From Bradyrhizobium iriomotense (lineage in GTDB: Bacteria; Pseudomonadota; Alphaproteobacteria; Rhizobiales; Xanthobacteraceae), in contig NZ_JAFCJZ010000003.1 of assembly GCF_018130765.1 (NCBI RefSeq), positions 310,001 through 374,000 on the forward strand: 64,000 nt of DNA, read 5' to 3'. The notes beneath the pieces were generated by a model that saw only the letters and a list, made by a program, of their open reading frames with translations, searched no databases and was not told where the DNA came from. The translations under genes and the position numbers were made by a program. Positions 46,001-53,770 of the stretch are shown piece by piece (positions within the stretch are counted from its first letter, which is position 1; the number at the start of each line of letters is the position of its first letter).

Positions 46001-46282
46001 CACCGTCAGCGTCATCGCGCCGTCGGTGGTCGCCTGGCTCGACATGTAGAGCATGCCTTCGACGCCGTTGATCTGCTCCTCGATGGGAGTAGCCACGGTC
46101 TCCGCGATCACCTTGGGATTGGCACCGGGATAGGTCGCGCGCACCAGCACCGAAGGCGGCACGACATCGGGATATTCCGAGATCGGCATCGCGAACAGCG
46201 AGATCAACCCTGCGAGAAAAATCAGGACCGACAGCACGCCGGCGAAAATCGGACGGTCGATAAAGAACTTTGAGAGATTCAT
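43082..46282 (-). CDS. RND efflux permease, HAE1 family
   Basis: 1066 residues, the normal length for MexF/BpeF-like pumps. It starts MNLSKFFIDRPIFAGVLSVL; the proton-relay Asp pair is in GIVVDDAIVVVENVERN (TM4). Two large periplasmic loops and a 12-helix layout are apparent, and the end is TPVFYVLLRTITGN plus a polar tail. It exports drugs or toxic metabolites with the adaptor encoded upstream. No outer-membrane factor gene follows, because the next gene converges. A 143-bp palindrome-bearing gap separates it from the adaptor gene. Confidence 0.95.
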   Translation of the reverse strand: MNLSKFFIDRPIFAGVLSVLIFLAGLISLFAMPISEYPDVVPPSVLVRATYPGANPKVIAETVATPIEEQINGVEGMLYMSSQATTDGAMTLTVTFRLGTDPDKATQLVQNRVQQAEPRLPAVVRQLGIITKKSSPDLTMVVHLLSPNGRYDMTYLRNYAVLNVKDRLARIDGVGDVQLYGAGDYSMRVWVDPQKAAEHGLTASDIVRAIQAQNVEAAAGVVGSSPNVRGIDLQLSVNAEGRLANEEQFGDIVVKTGTRGEVVRLRDVARIELGASEYGLRSLLDNKQAVAIPIFQAPGSNALQISDNVRATMAEIKKNMPEGVSYQIVYDPTQFVRSSIEAVIHTLLEAIALVVLVVILFLQTWRASIIPLLAVPVSIVGTFAVMHVFGFSINALSLFGLVLAIGIVVDDAIVVVENVERNIEAGLSPRDATYQAMREVSGPIIAIAMVLIAVFVPLAFISGLTGQFYKQFALTIAISTVISAVNSLTLSPALSALLLKGHNEPKDRLTIIMEKSLGWFFRRFNRAFTYSSESYSGTVTKVISGKAAVMGLYVVLVGLTAFLFQQVPSGFVPGQDKQYLVGFARLPDGATLDRTEEVIRKMSDIALTQPGVESSVAFPGLSISGFTNSSNAGIVFSTLKPFDERKDPALSGPAIAAELNKKYAGIQEAFIAMFPPPPVNGLGTIGGFKLQIEDRAGLGYEALNEATKAFMAAMQKAPEIAGVFSSFQVNVPQLFADIDRTKALQLGVPVTEVFNTLQIYLGSYYVNDFNKFGRTYSVRVQADAPFRARADDIRQLKVRSSSGDMVPLSALLKIRQSAGPERAIRYNGFLSSDINAAAAPGFSSGQAQEAATRIAAETLPPGFAFEWTDLTYQEFIAGNSGIWVFPLAILLVFLVLAALYESLTLPLSIIMIVPMGLLAAMFGVWISKGDNNVFTQIGLIVLVGLSAKNAILIVEFARELEFAGRTPIRAAIEASRLRLRPILMTSMAFIMGVLPLVLSTGAGSEMRRAMGVAVFSGMIGVTVFGLFLTPVFYVLLRTITGNKPLVHHSSDTSAAPVQRLHEAQGH

Positions 46283-46317
46283 GGCTTTGCCCCTGCGCGA
46301 GAGACAGCTCTCCCGTT

Positions 46318-46422
46318 ATTCCGGAAGGCGGCTGAGCCCGCGCCCGGAATCGAGAAGCGTTGTCCTGGTCGGTCTATGACGTCGTCCTTCCGAGCTCGCG
46401 TGATGCGCGGCCCGGAAGGACG
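46318..46422. repeat. Two inverted-repeat elements between adaptor and RND genes
   Basis: ATTCCGG at 46318-46324 pairs with CCGGAAT at 46344-46350, and CGTCCTTCCG at 46383-46392 pairs exactly with CGGAAGGACG at 46413-46422. The first resembles the ends of the REP-like element at 2115-2210. Lying inside a two-gene operon, they may lower expression of the downstream permease gene or stabilise the adaptor mRNA. Confidence 0.6.
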
Positions 46423-46425
46423 TAA

Positions 46426-47667
46426 CTAACGTTGCACCACGTCCTGGTTGCTGTGGTTGGAGGCCTGCAGCCCGCGCGCACCCATTGCCGCGATCTCCGT
46501 CTTGAGGAGGGCGCCGGGGCGCACGCGCTGCAGGCCGTTGACGACGATGCGGTCGCCGGGCTTCAGGCCCGCGGTGACGATACGCAGGCCATCGACCGCG
46601 CCGCCAAGCGTGATCGGCCGATACACCGCGCGGCTGTCGTCGCCGACCGCCATCACGAACTTCTTGTCCTGGTCGGTGCCGATCGCGCGCTCGTCGATCA
46701 TCACCAAGGTCTGCTGCTTCGGCTGGCCCATGCGCACGCGGGCGAACTGGCCGGGGATGAGGCGCCCGTCCTCGTTCTTGAATACCGCGCGGACGCGGAT
46801 GGTGCCGCTCTGGCCGTTGACCTGGTTGTCGATGAGCTGGATGTGGCCCTTGGCCGAGAGGCCGCCCGACGTCGCCATCTCCACCGGGATCTGGTCGAGA
46901 TTGCCGCGCTTGCCGGAGCCGTCTGCGATCGAGTTCAGCGCGCGCAGCACGACCTCTTCATCCGCATCGAAGGACGCGTAGATCGGATTGACCGAGACCA
47001 GCGAGGTCAGCACGGGGGAGGCAGTGCCGGCGGCGACGAGGTTGCCGACGGTGACCTCGATCTTGCCGACGCGTCCCTCCACCGGCGCGCGCACCTCGGT
47101 GTAGTCCAGATTGAGCTTGGCGGTCTGGAGCGTCGCCTCGGCTGCTTTCACATTGGCGATCGCCTCGCGATTGGCGTTGTCGCGCTGGTCGTAGTCGCGC
47201 CGGGTGACGACCGCGTTGCCGACGAGCTGCGCGCCGCGCTCGAGCTCGCTCTGGGTGAACACGACGCGCGCTTTCGCGGCTTCGAGCTGAGCGGCGGCCT
47301 TGTCGACCTCGGCCGCGTAGGGCGCCGGATCGATCTTGAACAGGACGTCGCCGGCCTTCACCAGCGCGCCTTCGGTGAAATTGGTGGAGAGGATCGCGCC
47401 GGCCACGCGCGGGCGAAGCTCGACGCGTTGGATGGCTTCCAGCCGGCCGGAGAAATCGTCCCACAGCACGGTCTGCTTGGGTTCGATCAGCGCGACCGTC
47501 ACAGGGACGGCCTGTTCAGCCGCGGCCGCCGTCGCGGTCGCCTGTGCGGCACGGAAGTAGTGGCCGGTCGCGATCGAGCCGGCTACGGCGAGGGCGCCCA
47601 CGATGGCGACGCCGCCGAGAAGGCGGCGGATACGGCCGGTGCGGGAGGTATTTTGGGAGGGGGGCAT
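46426..47667 (-). CDS. RND efflux periplasmic adaptor (MexE/BpeE-like)
   Basis: 413 residues. An N-terminal membrane or signal segment (LLGGVAIVGALAVAGSIATG) is followed by the lipoyl half VELRPRVAGAILSTNFTEGA, a coiled-coil hairpin (about residues 115-175), VRAPVEGRVGKIEVTVGNLV and the beta-barrel and membrane-proximal domains (GQFARVRMGQPKQQTLVMID). There is no lipobox Cys. The perfect operator at 47684-47699 lies just upstream of its start, and the divergent TetR gene follows. Confidence 0.93.
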   Translation of the reverse strand: MPPSQNTSRTGRIRRLLGGVAIVGALAVAGSIATGHYFRAAQATATAAAAEQAVPVTVALIEPKQTVLWDDFSGRLEAIQRVELRPRVAGAILSTNFTEGALVKAGDVLFKIDPAPYAAEVDKAAAQLEAAKARVVFTQSELERGAQLVGNAVVTRRDYDQRDNANREAIANVKAAEATLQTAKLNLDYTEVRAPVEGRVGKIEVTVGNLVAAGTASPVLTSLVSVNPIYASFDADEEVVLRALNSIADGSGKRGNLDQIPVEMATSGGLSAKGHIQLIDNQVNGQSGTIRVRAVFKNEDGRLIPGQFARVRMGQPKQQTLVMIDERAIGTDQDKKFVMAVGDDSRAVYRPITLGGAVDGLRIVTAGLKPGDRIVVNGLQRVRPGALLKTEIAAMGARGLQASNHSNQDVVQR

Positions 47668-47683
47668 TTGCGCGCTCCAGATA

Positions 47684-47699
47684 TGTAGTGTTCACTACA
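47684..47699. promoter_or_regulatory. Perfect TetR operator TGTAGTG-TT-CACTACA
   Basis: Seven-base exact arms around TT lie 16 bp upstream of the adaptor start codon. TetR repressors of RND pumps typically bind such sites. The divergent TetR gene begins 169 bp to the right. Confidence 0.7.
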
Positions 47700-47867
47700 G
47701 ATGTGAAGCTGGATATCGCGGCGCAAGATACTTATGTAACATTCGCTAAGAAAATTGTAGCCGCTTACCGCAAGAATGGAAAGGCGAAAGAGAAAATAAA
47801 GCGAGAACAACTAGATAGCATCGGGCGTTGATTGGGGCGAAGCGCCGATTGTGAGGAGACTGAAGTC

Positions 47868-48470
47868 ATGGGCATGGGACGCCCCCGCGAATTCGATGCC
47901 GATGTGGCATTGGACCAGGCGATGGAAGTGTTTTGGCGCCATGGCTATGAGGGCGCCACGATCGCCCAGCTCACCGAGGCCATGGGCATCAACCCGCCGA
48001 GTCTCTACGCCTGCTTCGGCAACAAGGAAGGCCTGCTGAAGGCCGCGCTCGACCGCTATACCAAACTGCGCGGCGCCTGGATGGACGAGGTGGTCGCAGC
48101 CCCCACCGCCCGCGACGTCGCCGAACGGATGCTGATGGGCATCGCCGAGAAGCAGACCGATCCCGCCAATCCGCCCGGCTGCCTGCTCGTGCAAGGCGGC
48201 ATCGCCTGCGGCACCGGCTCCGAGAACGTCCCCTTCGAGCTCGCCGCCCGCCGCGCCCAGAACGAGGACCAGCTCCGCGATCGCTTTGTCCGCGCCAAGG
48301 CCGAAGGTGATCTCAAGCCGACGTCGGATCCCGCCGCGCTCGCGCGCTATGTCTCGGCGGTGTCGGTCGGCATGGGCGTGATGGCGTCTTCGGGCGCGGA
48401 TCGCGAAGCGCTGCGACAGGTGGCTGATGTCGCCGTGCAGGCGGTGGAAGCGCAGTCGGCGCGAAAGTAA
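47868..48470 (+). CDS. TetR family repressor of the RND operon
   Basis: 200 residues from ATG 47868, preceded by GAGGAGA. The HTH region reads GRPREFDADVALDQAMEVFW, then GATIAQLTEAMGINPPSLYACFGNK in two halves, the common AcrR/ComR-like form with LYACF. The C-terminal domain carries a TetR_C-type fold with GCLLVQGGIACG. Location and the palindrome at 47684-47699 argue for control of the efflux genes. The interval 47700-47860 is AT-rich compared with its surroundings and probably holds its own promoter. Confidence 0.92.
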   Translation: MGMGRPREFDADVALDQAMEVFWRHGYEGATIAQLTEAMGINPPSLYACFGNKEGLLKAALDRYTKLRGAWMDEVVAAPTARDVAERMLMGIAEKQTDPANPPGCLLVQGGIACGTGSENVPFELAARRAQNEDQLRDRFVRAKAEGDLKPTSDPAALARYVSAVSVGMGVMASSGADREALRQVADVAVQAVEAQSARK

Positions 48471-48713
48471 AATGCGGAACTATTGGGCCGGAGCTTCAAA
48501 CCAGGGCGTCTACTTCGTCGCTGCCGGTGATACAGCGGAAGCTGCCAGTTCGATCGGCCATCGGCGGCACCCATAGCGCCGACGTGTGGCGAGGCAGAAA
48601 GTCCGCTCTCGTTCACCACATTTAAACCATACGATTCTACGAAGGAGGACTAACCTAGGCCGCAGGAACATGCGAATAGCCTTCATACAGAAGCCATCCG
48701 TGGACTTCCGGCA

Positions 48714-49742
48714 GTGAAGGTTTTGCAGACCAGCTGCATCGTGGTTGTCATCGCATCCCTTGGACTTTGTCTGGCCGCCGGTAACAGACTGGCCGCGACG
48801 GTGCCGGATGTCATGCCGGAAGCGGCAGCGAACATGACGGCTCCTGCGAACATGGTGACGCCTGCCGTGTACGCAGAGGCATCCGCCAGGCTTGCGGCTG
48901 CGCTTCGGGCAGAAAGAGCAGAGCTTGGCTCGGTGACGTCAGCAGGTTCCGGGTCGTTGAGCACCGGAGCCGACATCGTCGATGAACCCGTCGCGCCAAA
49001 ATTGGCGTCGTTGGGACAGGATATCGTCCAACCGATGCCGGCAGAACGCGATGCGCCCAACGATGCTCCGAAATCGGCGTCGACGCAGGATTTCCGTTAT
49101 CTGGTCTACTACGTCTGGTCCGAACTGCCGCCCGCCGAGAAACCGGCGGAGATCGTCCCGCGTGCGTTGAAGGACATTCCGGTCGGAACGCCGGCCGAAG
49201 AGATCAAGCGCGCTTCCGAGGCATTTGGACTCGATTTCAATTTCATGATGGCGGTTGCCAAGATCGAATCGGGTTTCAACCCCAATCAACGCACCGGGTC
49301 GTATATCGGCCTGTTTCAGCTGAGCCAATATGAATTCGGGAAGTTCGGCTTCGGACAGATCCGCAATCCGCGGGACAACGCCGTTGCGGCCGCCTACAAA
49401 ATCATTACCGAAGGCGTCCAGTTCGAGTGGATCACGCACCGGACGCCGGACATGAGCGATCTTTACCTGATCCATCAGCAGGGCTGGGAAGGCGCCGCTG
49501 AGCACATCAGCCGGCCCGCTCGGACCGCCTGGAAATCAATGTGCGCCACCAGCGAAGGCAAGGAGAAGGGTGAGAGGTGGTGCAAACGCGCGATCTGGGG
49601 CAATGCACTTCCGGCGTTCAAGCGCACCTGGAAATCGGTGGACAACGTGACGTCAGAGGCGTTCGTCGGCATGTGGCGCGGCCGGGTCGCCGAATTCTAC
49701 ACGAAATATGTGGCGACCGCCGCTGCGGCGGCAAGCCAATAA
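48714..49742 (+). CDS. SLT-domain lytic transglycosylase with proline/alanine-rich linker
   Basis: 342 residues from a GTG at 48714, without a strong ribosome-binding site. A signal-like segment (SCIVVVIASLGLCLAAG) precedes a low-complexity Ala/Pro/Glu linker (residues 30-125). The SLT fold then has catalytic Glu185 in VAKIESGFNPNQ and GSYIGLFQLSQYEF. Related proteins attached to the envelope cut peptidoglycan, sometimes for secretion systems or sporangium growth. No secretion genes are near. The linker suggests tethering through the periplasm. Confidence 0.82.
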   Translation: MKVLQTSCIVVVIASLGLCLAAGNRLAATVPDVMPEAAANMTAPANMVTPAVYAEASARLAAALRAERAELGSVTSAGSGSLSTGADIVDEPVAPKLASLGQDIVQPMPAERDAPNDAPKSASTQDFRYLVYYVWSELPPAEKPAEIVPRALKDIPVGTPAEEIKRASEAFGLDFNFMMAVAKIESGFNPNQRTGSYIGLFQLSQYEFGKFGFGQIRNPRDNAVAAAYKIITEGVQFEWITHRTPDMSDLYLIHQQGWEGAAEHISRPARTAWKSMCATSEGKEKGERWCKRAIWGNALPAFKRTWKSVDNVTSEAFVGMWRGRVAEFYTKYVATAAAAASQ

Positions 49743-49983
49743 TTCCTTTGTCGCCGGGGCGGCGTCCTCAGCTGTCGGCTCATCGGGGAGACCGGAAGCA
49801 ACTGGCCGACCTTCCAAACGGCGCTTATGACCGAAGGCGAAGTCGCTGAGCCGACTCGTGGTGCTCGCGGCGAGTCTTTCCGTTGATGAGTGCGGCCCAT
49901 TGCCTGGGTTGCGGTATCCAATACGTCGCTGAGCGAGGCAACCGATCATACGTCCGGCGGCAGTGGATAGCATTGTTGCCTGA

Positions 49984-50397
49984 TCAGTCATTCGCGCCGA
50001 CCTCCGTAAAAAGGAATCCCGCCGGCGTCTTGGTAAAGACGAAGATGAGCTCGCCGCAGAAGACGAAGTAATTGTCATTGTTCTCTTGATCGCGATCGTA
50101 GACGGCCTTGCCGCGCTCGATACACGCGCGATTTTTCGCCGTGAACGAGGTCGGATAGGTCTTGGCGCGAAATTGCGCGGCGTCGCGAATTGCGCTGTCG
50201 TTCATGAATGGCAATCGTGTCATACTGGCGACGGCAGCGGAATCGTTTGTTCTCAGCGCCGCGCGAAACTTCTCGATGAAGCCGTCGAATTCCTTTTGCA
50301 AGGCAGGAGAAGCGACGGCTTTCTTCGGCGCCTTGGCGACGGCTGGAGCAAGGTTCACGAGAGCGGTTGCGAGCATAATTCTCAGCAAAAATCCCAC
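49984..50397 (-). CDS. Secreted hypothetical protein
   Basis: 137 residues. The signal peptide is MGFLLRIMLATALVNLAPAV. The mature part contains LQKEFDGFIEKFRAALRTND, then FMNDSAIRDAAQFRAKTY and a C-terminal YFVFCGELIFVFTKTPAGFL, with a likely disulfide between the RACIE and FCGE cysteines. It may be a small NTF2-like or DUF4440-like periplasmic protein, but that is not certain. The 240 bp between this gene and the SLT gene hold nothing I can identify. Confidence 0.65.
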   Translation of the reverse strand: MGFLLRIMLATALVNLAPAVAKAPKKAVASPALQKEFDGFIEKFRAALRTNDSAAVASMTRLPFMNDSAIRDAAQFRAKTYPTSFTAKNRACIERGKAVYDRDQENNDNYFVFCGELIFVFTKTPAGFLFTEVGAND

Positions 50398-50579
50398 AGG
50401 TCGGCTCCGTCCATCGACTAATCAAGATCTTCCGACCGATCCAAATCCATGGTGTTCTGTTGCGTCAAGGACTTTCTGGCTCGCCGGCGTAGCGTTAACC
50501 CCGCCCAGGCGTGGACCAACGCCATTGGCCGGAGCATGCGCTGGCATGTTTTGCCGCGCTGCCTAGGCCGTCTCACAGA

Positions 50580-52064
50580 TTACATTGCAGAGAGCGACGG
50601 CGGTGGGACGAATCCGCCGAATTCGCGTTCGATGAGCCCGCCGAGGGCAATCGTCGTACAGTCTTCCAGATAAGGTCCGATGATCTGCACGCCGATCGGC
50701 AGGCCTGACGGCGTGCGCTCGATTGGAACGGCGGTCGCAGGCAGTCCGCAGGTCGAAGCCGGATCTGCCCAGATGAAGCACGCATCGGAATAGTTGTAGG
50801 GCTTGCCGTCGATGTCGAGCTGCCGTGCGTCGAACGGCTCGGAATGATCGTGTGGAAAGGCCGGCACGGTGGCGGCCGGATAGATCACCGCGTCGAACTC
50901 GCGGAAGAACTCTTGCCAACGTTGCTGCAGCTGCAGGCGAGCCGCGTCGGCCGCCAGCCAGTCCCGATGGCTCATGCCCCAGCCGCGGGCGCGATCGGCC
51001 TGCAAGCTGCGGTCGTCGGGCGAGAGTGCTGTGGCAGCGTCTTGCGCCTCGGCGAAGGCGGCCGCTGTCAGGCGCGGGCTTCGCGCGCCGTTCAACAGCT
51101 TCATGTAGAGCCGCGCGGACTCGCCGAGATCGGGCAGCGATGCGCTCGCGCGCGCGACATGTGCGCCCGATCGTTCGAGCCGTTCGGCCAATCGTCCGAT
51201 GGCGGATCGCACGGCGTCGCCGGTCGGCATCAGCGGATGCGTATCGATCACGAGGATGCGAAAGTTCCTGAGCTGGTCGTGACGTGGTGCAGGCAGCGCG
51301 AGGCGATAGCCGACGCCGTCGCGCGTCTCGTCGGGACCGGCAATCACGTCGAGCGACAAGGCGAGATCCGAGGCGGTGCGCGCCATCGGCCCGACGACGG
51401 CGAGATCGCCCTGGCCGGGGACGGGCGGGGCCGGCGGCAGGCTGTAGCCGCGCAGCGGCACCAGGCCGAGGCTCGGCTTGTGTCCGAACACGCCGCAGAA
51501 ATGAGCGGGCACCCGGATCGAGCCGCCGATATCCGAGCCGATCGAGAGCGGACCGAAGCCTGCGGCCAGCGCCGCGCCGCATCCGCCCGAGGAGCCGCCG
51601 GGCGAGCGGCCGAGATCCCACGGGTTGTTCGTCGCCCCATAAATCTCGTTGTAGCTCTGGAAGTCCCTGAGGCCGATCGGGATGTTGGTCTTGCCGATGA
51701 TGACAGCGCCCGCCGCCTTCAGCCGCGAGACCACAAGGGCATCTTCCCTCGGCTTAAAATCCCTGAAATGCGGAAAGCCCCATGTCGTCGGCAGGCCGGC
51801 GACGTTGAACGGTTCTTTGAGAGTCACGGGGATGCCGAGCAGCGGCAGCCGCTCGCCGCGGCCGAGCGCAGCATCGGCGGCGCGCGCGGCCTCTCTGGCG
51901 CGATCGAAATCACGAACGATGATCGCGTTGATCGGCCCGTCCAGCGCCTCGATGCGGGCGATGGTATGCGCGAGCAGCTCTGATGCAGATATTTTTCGGG
52001 CGTGCAGGGCGCCGAGGAGTGCGCCGATCGAGCCGTAGTTCAGGTCAGTAGCGTCTGCGGTCAT
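50580..52064 (-). CDS. Amidase (amidase-signature family)
   Basis: 494 residues from ATG 52064, with GGAG upstream; ATG 52076 is an alternative. The Ser-cisSer-Lys triad is Lys83 (VTLKEPFN), Ser158 (SPGGSSGG) and nucleophile Ser182 (GSDIGGSIRVP). The family hydrolyses amides from aryl and alkyl acids to acylated amines. No signal peptide is seen. It lies next to repeats and downstream of an MFS and dehydrogenase unit on the same strand, but the 270-bp repeat-filled gap makes co-transcription uncertain. Confidence 0.92.
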   Translation of the reverse strand: MTADATDLNYGSIGALLGALHARKISASELLAHTIARIEALDGPINAIIVRDFDRAREAARAADAALGRGERLPLLGIPVTLKEPFNVAGLPTTWGFPHFRDFKPREDALVVSRLKAAGAVIIGKTNIPIGLRDFQSYNEIYGATNNPWDLGRSPGGSSGGCGAALAAGFGPLSIGSDIGGSIRVPAHFCGVFGHKPSLGLVPLRGYSLPPAPPVPGQGDLAVVGPMARTASDLALSLDVIAGPDETRDGVGYRLALPAPRHDQLRNFRILVIDTHPLMPTGDAVRSAIGRLAERLERSGAHVARASASLPDLGESARLYMKLLNGARSPRLTAAAFAEAQDAATALSPDDRSLQADRARGWGMSHRDWLAADAARLQLQQRWQEFFREFDAVIYPAATVPAFPHDHSEPFDARQLDIDGKPYNYSDACFIWADPASTCGLPATAVPIERTPSGLPIGVQIIGPYLEDCTTIALGGLIEREFGGFVPPPSLSAM

Positions 52065-52096
52065 CACGCGCTCCATCGTATCCCGGCCGACACCTT

Positions 52097-52183
52097 GTAG
52101 CCCGGATGGAGCGCGGCGCAATCCGGGACATGTCCCGACGCGGATGGAGGACCCGGATTACGCTATCGCTTCATCCGGGCTAC
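52097..52183. repeat. GTAGCCCGGATG-type palindromic repeat
   Basis: The ends GTAGCCCGGATG and CATCCGGGCTAC are nearly exact inverted copies, with ATCCGGG and CCCGGAT inside. This element is widespread in Bradyrhizobium and other bacterial intergenic regions. It lies between the amidase and MFS genes. Confidence 0.75.
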
Positions 52184-52192
52184 GGGGCTGCG

Positions 52193-52309
52193 GCCCATCC
52201 TTCGAGACGCCCGCCTGCGGCGGGCCCTCAGGATGAGGTCGCGTTTTGCGGCAAGATATCAGACCCTCATGGTGAGGAGCCCGCCAAAGCGGGCGTCTCG
52301 AACCATGCA
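52193..52309. repeat. GAGACGCCCGC-type inverted-repeat element
   Basis: CTTCGAGACGCCCGC near 52199 is matched by GCGGGCGTCTCGAA near 52290 in inverted form, and both halves also carry local hairpins (GCCCGC...GCGGGC and CCCGCC...GCGGG). It follows directly on the previous repeat, so the amidase-MFS gap is packed with two palindromic elements. It may be the join of two copies facing each other. Confidence 0.7.
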
Positions 52310-52333
52310 GGCCGCGTTCGTCCCGGCAGCCTC

Positions 52334-53701
52334 TCAGGAAGCTTCCTTCAGCACCGGCGAAGCCGTTTCCTCCGCCTTCAACTCCTCGAGACTGCGATGC
52401 CTGGGCTCGATGCCGAGCGCCCAGACCGTGATGATCTGCACCAGCAGCAGTCCGATCATCAGCGCCATCACGCCGGCGACGCCGCGCGACTCGAACAGCG
52501 ACACGACGAGGAACGGCGTGACGATCGTGGCGCCGCGCCCGAGCGTGTTGACGATGCCGGAGGCGCGCAGGCGGACCTCGGTCGGAAACAGTTCTGGGAT
52601 GTAGATGCCGAACAGCAGGGCGACCAGCACGTAGATCGGCACGGTCAGCGCGAAGCCCACGGCCGGCAGCAGGATCGGATCCGAAATCATGGGGTAGAGG
52701 ATTCCGAGCACGACCGCGATCAGCGAGGCGCCGATGATGGTCGGCTTGCGGCCCCAGCGGTCCGCGGTCAATGCACCGATGGCCGAGCCGATGGGCGCGC
52801 CGAGCGCCATCAGCAGCGAATAGCCGAACGAGGTCGCAATCGAGAGGCCCTGCTTGACGAAGAACACCGGCAGCCAGGTCACGAAGCCGTAGAGCAGGGT
52901 GTTGATCGTGATCAGGCAGACGGCGCCCACGATCATCCGCGACAGCAGGGGCGCGGTGAACAGCGTGCCGAGATCGGGCGCGACCGGGGCCGGGATCGCG
53001 GGCGCCGGCGCGGGCAAGGGCTGGCCCTGCGCGGCCTCCTTCTCGATCGCTTGCATCAGCGCTTCCGCTTCAGTGGTGCGACCGACGGCCTCCAGCCAGC
53101 GCGGGGATTCCGGCAGCGACTTGCGCATGTACCAGACGACGAGCGCGCCGACGCCGCCGAGCACGAACATCGAGCGCCAGCCGAATTGCGGCACCAGCAC
53201 GGATGCGACCAGCAGCGCCACGGGTAGGCCCGTCACCACGCACACTGCGGTGAAGCCCAGCCATTTGCCGCGGGTGCGCGCGGGCACGAACTCGGTCATC
53301 GTCGAATAGCCGACGACGTTTTCCGCGCCGAGGCCGACGCCCATCACGAAACGGCAGGCGATCAGGAAGGCCATGTTCGGCGAGAACGCGGCGGCAAGGG
53401 AGGCGATGCCGAACAGCAGCAAATTGAATTGATAGGTGAAGCGGCGTCCGTAGCGGTCGCCGAGGAAGCCGGTGCCGAACGATCCCAGCATCATGCCGAC
53501 GAAGGTCGCGGAGATGAAGGCCGCGTTCTGGGCGAGGGTCGAAAAGCCCGTCTTCAGCGTCACGCTGAGCACGGTCCCGGCGATATAGATGTCGAAACCG
53601 TCGAAGAACATGCCGATGCCGATCAGCAGCATGATGCGGCGGTGGAATGGTCCGATCGGAAGCCGATTAAGACGGCCGCCTGCGTTCACCGATGTCGACA
53701 T
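52334..53701 (-). CDS. MFS transporter, organic/aromatic acid type
   Basis: 455 residues with 12 predicted helices. FFDGFDIYIAG in TM1 carries the Asp pair typical of AAHS-type aromatic acid:H+ symporters. GFLGDRYGRRFTYQ is the TM2-3 loop motif, and GALTADRWGRKPTIIGAS its repeat after TM8. A Pro/Ala-rich central loop (QPLPAPAPAIPAPVAPD) links the halves. It is probably in one operon with the aldehyde dehydrogenase and GntR genes upstream and imports the substrate they handle. Confidence 0.9.
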   Translation of the reverse strand: MSTSVNAGGRLNRLPIGPFHRRIMLLIGIGMFFDGFDIYIAGTVLSVTLKTGFSTLAQNAAFISATFVGMMLGSFGTGFLGDRYGRRFTYQFNLLLFGIASLAAAFSPNMAFLIACRFVMGVGLGAENVVGYSTMTEFVPARTRGKWLGFTAVCVVTGLPVALLVASVLVPQFGWRSMFVLGGVGALVVWYMRKSLPESPRWLEAVGRTTEAEALMQAIEKEAAQGQPLPAPAPAIPAPVAPDLGTLFTAPLLSRMIVGAVCLITINTLLYGFVTWLPVFFVKQGLSIATSFGYSLLMALGAPIGSAIGALTADRWGRKPTIIGASLIAVVLGILYPMISDPILLPAVGFALTVPIYVLVALLFGIYIPELFPTEVRLRASGIVNTLGRGATIVTPFLVVSLFESRGVAGVMALMIGLLLVQIITVWALGIEPRHRSLEELKAEETASPVLKEAS

Positions 53702-53770
53702 AGACGCTCTCCCTGTTATCCCCGTTGATGCGGCCCGCCTTCTCTGGGCGTTTGCCGCTTGTCGTTTCTG

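Noticed and set aside
45122..46273. A 383-codon plus-strand frame opposite the RND permease start
   Set aside because: His/Asp/Arg-rich shadow of the RND gene with no start signal or domain.
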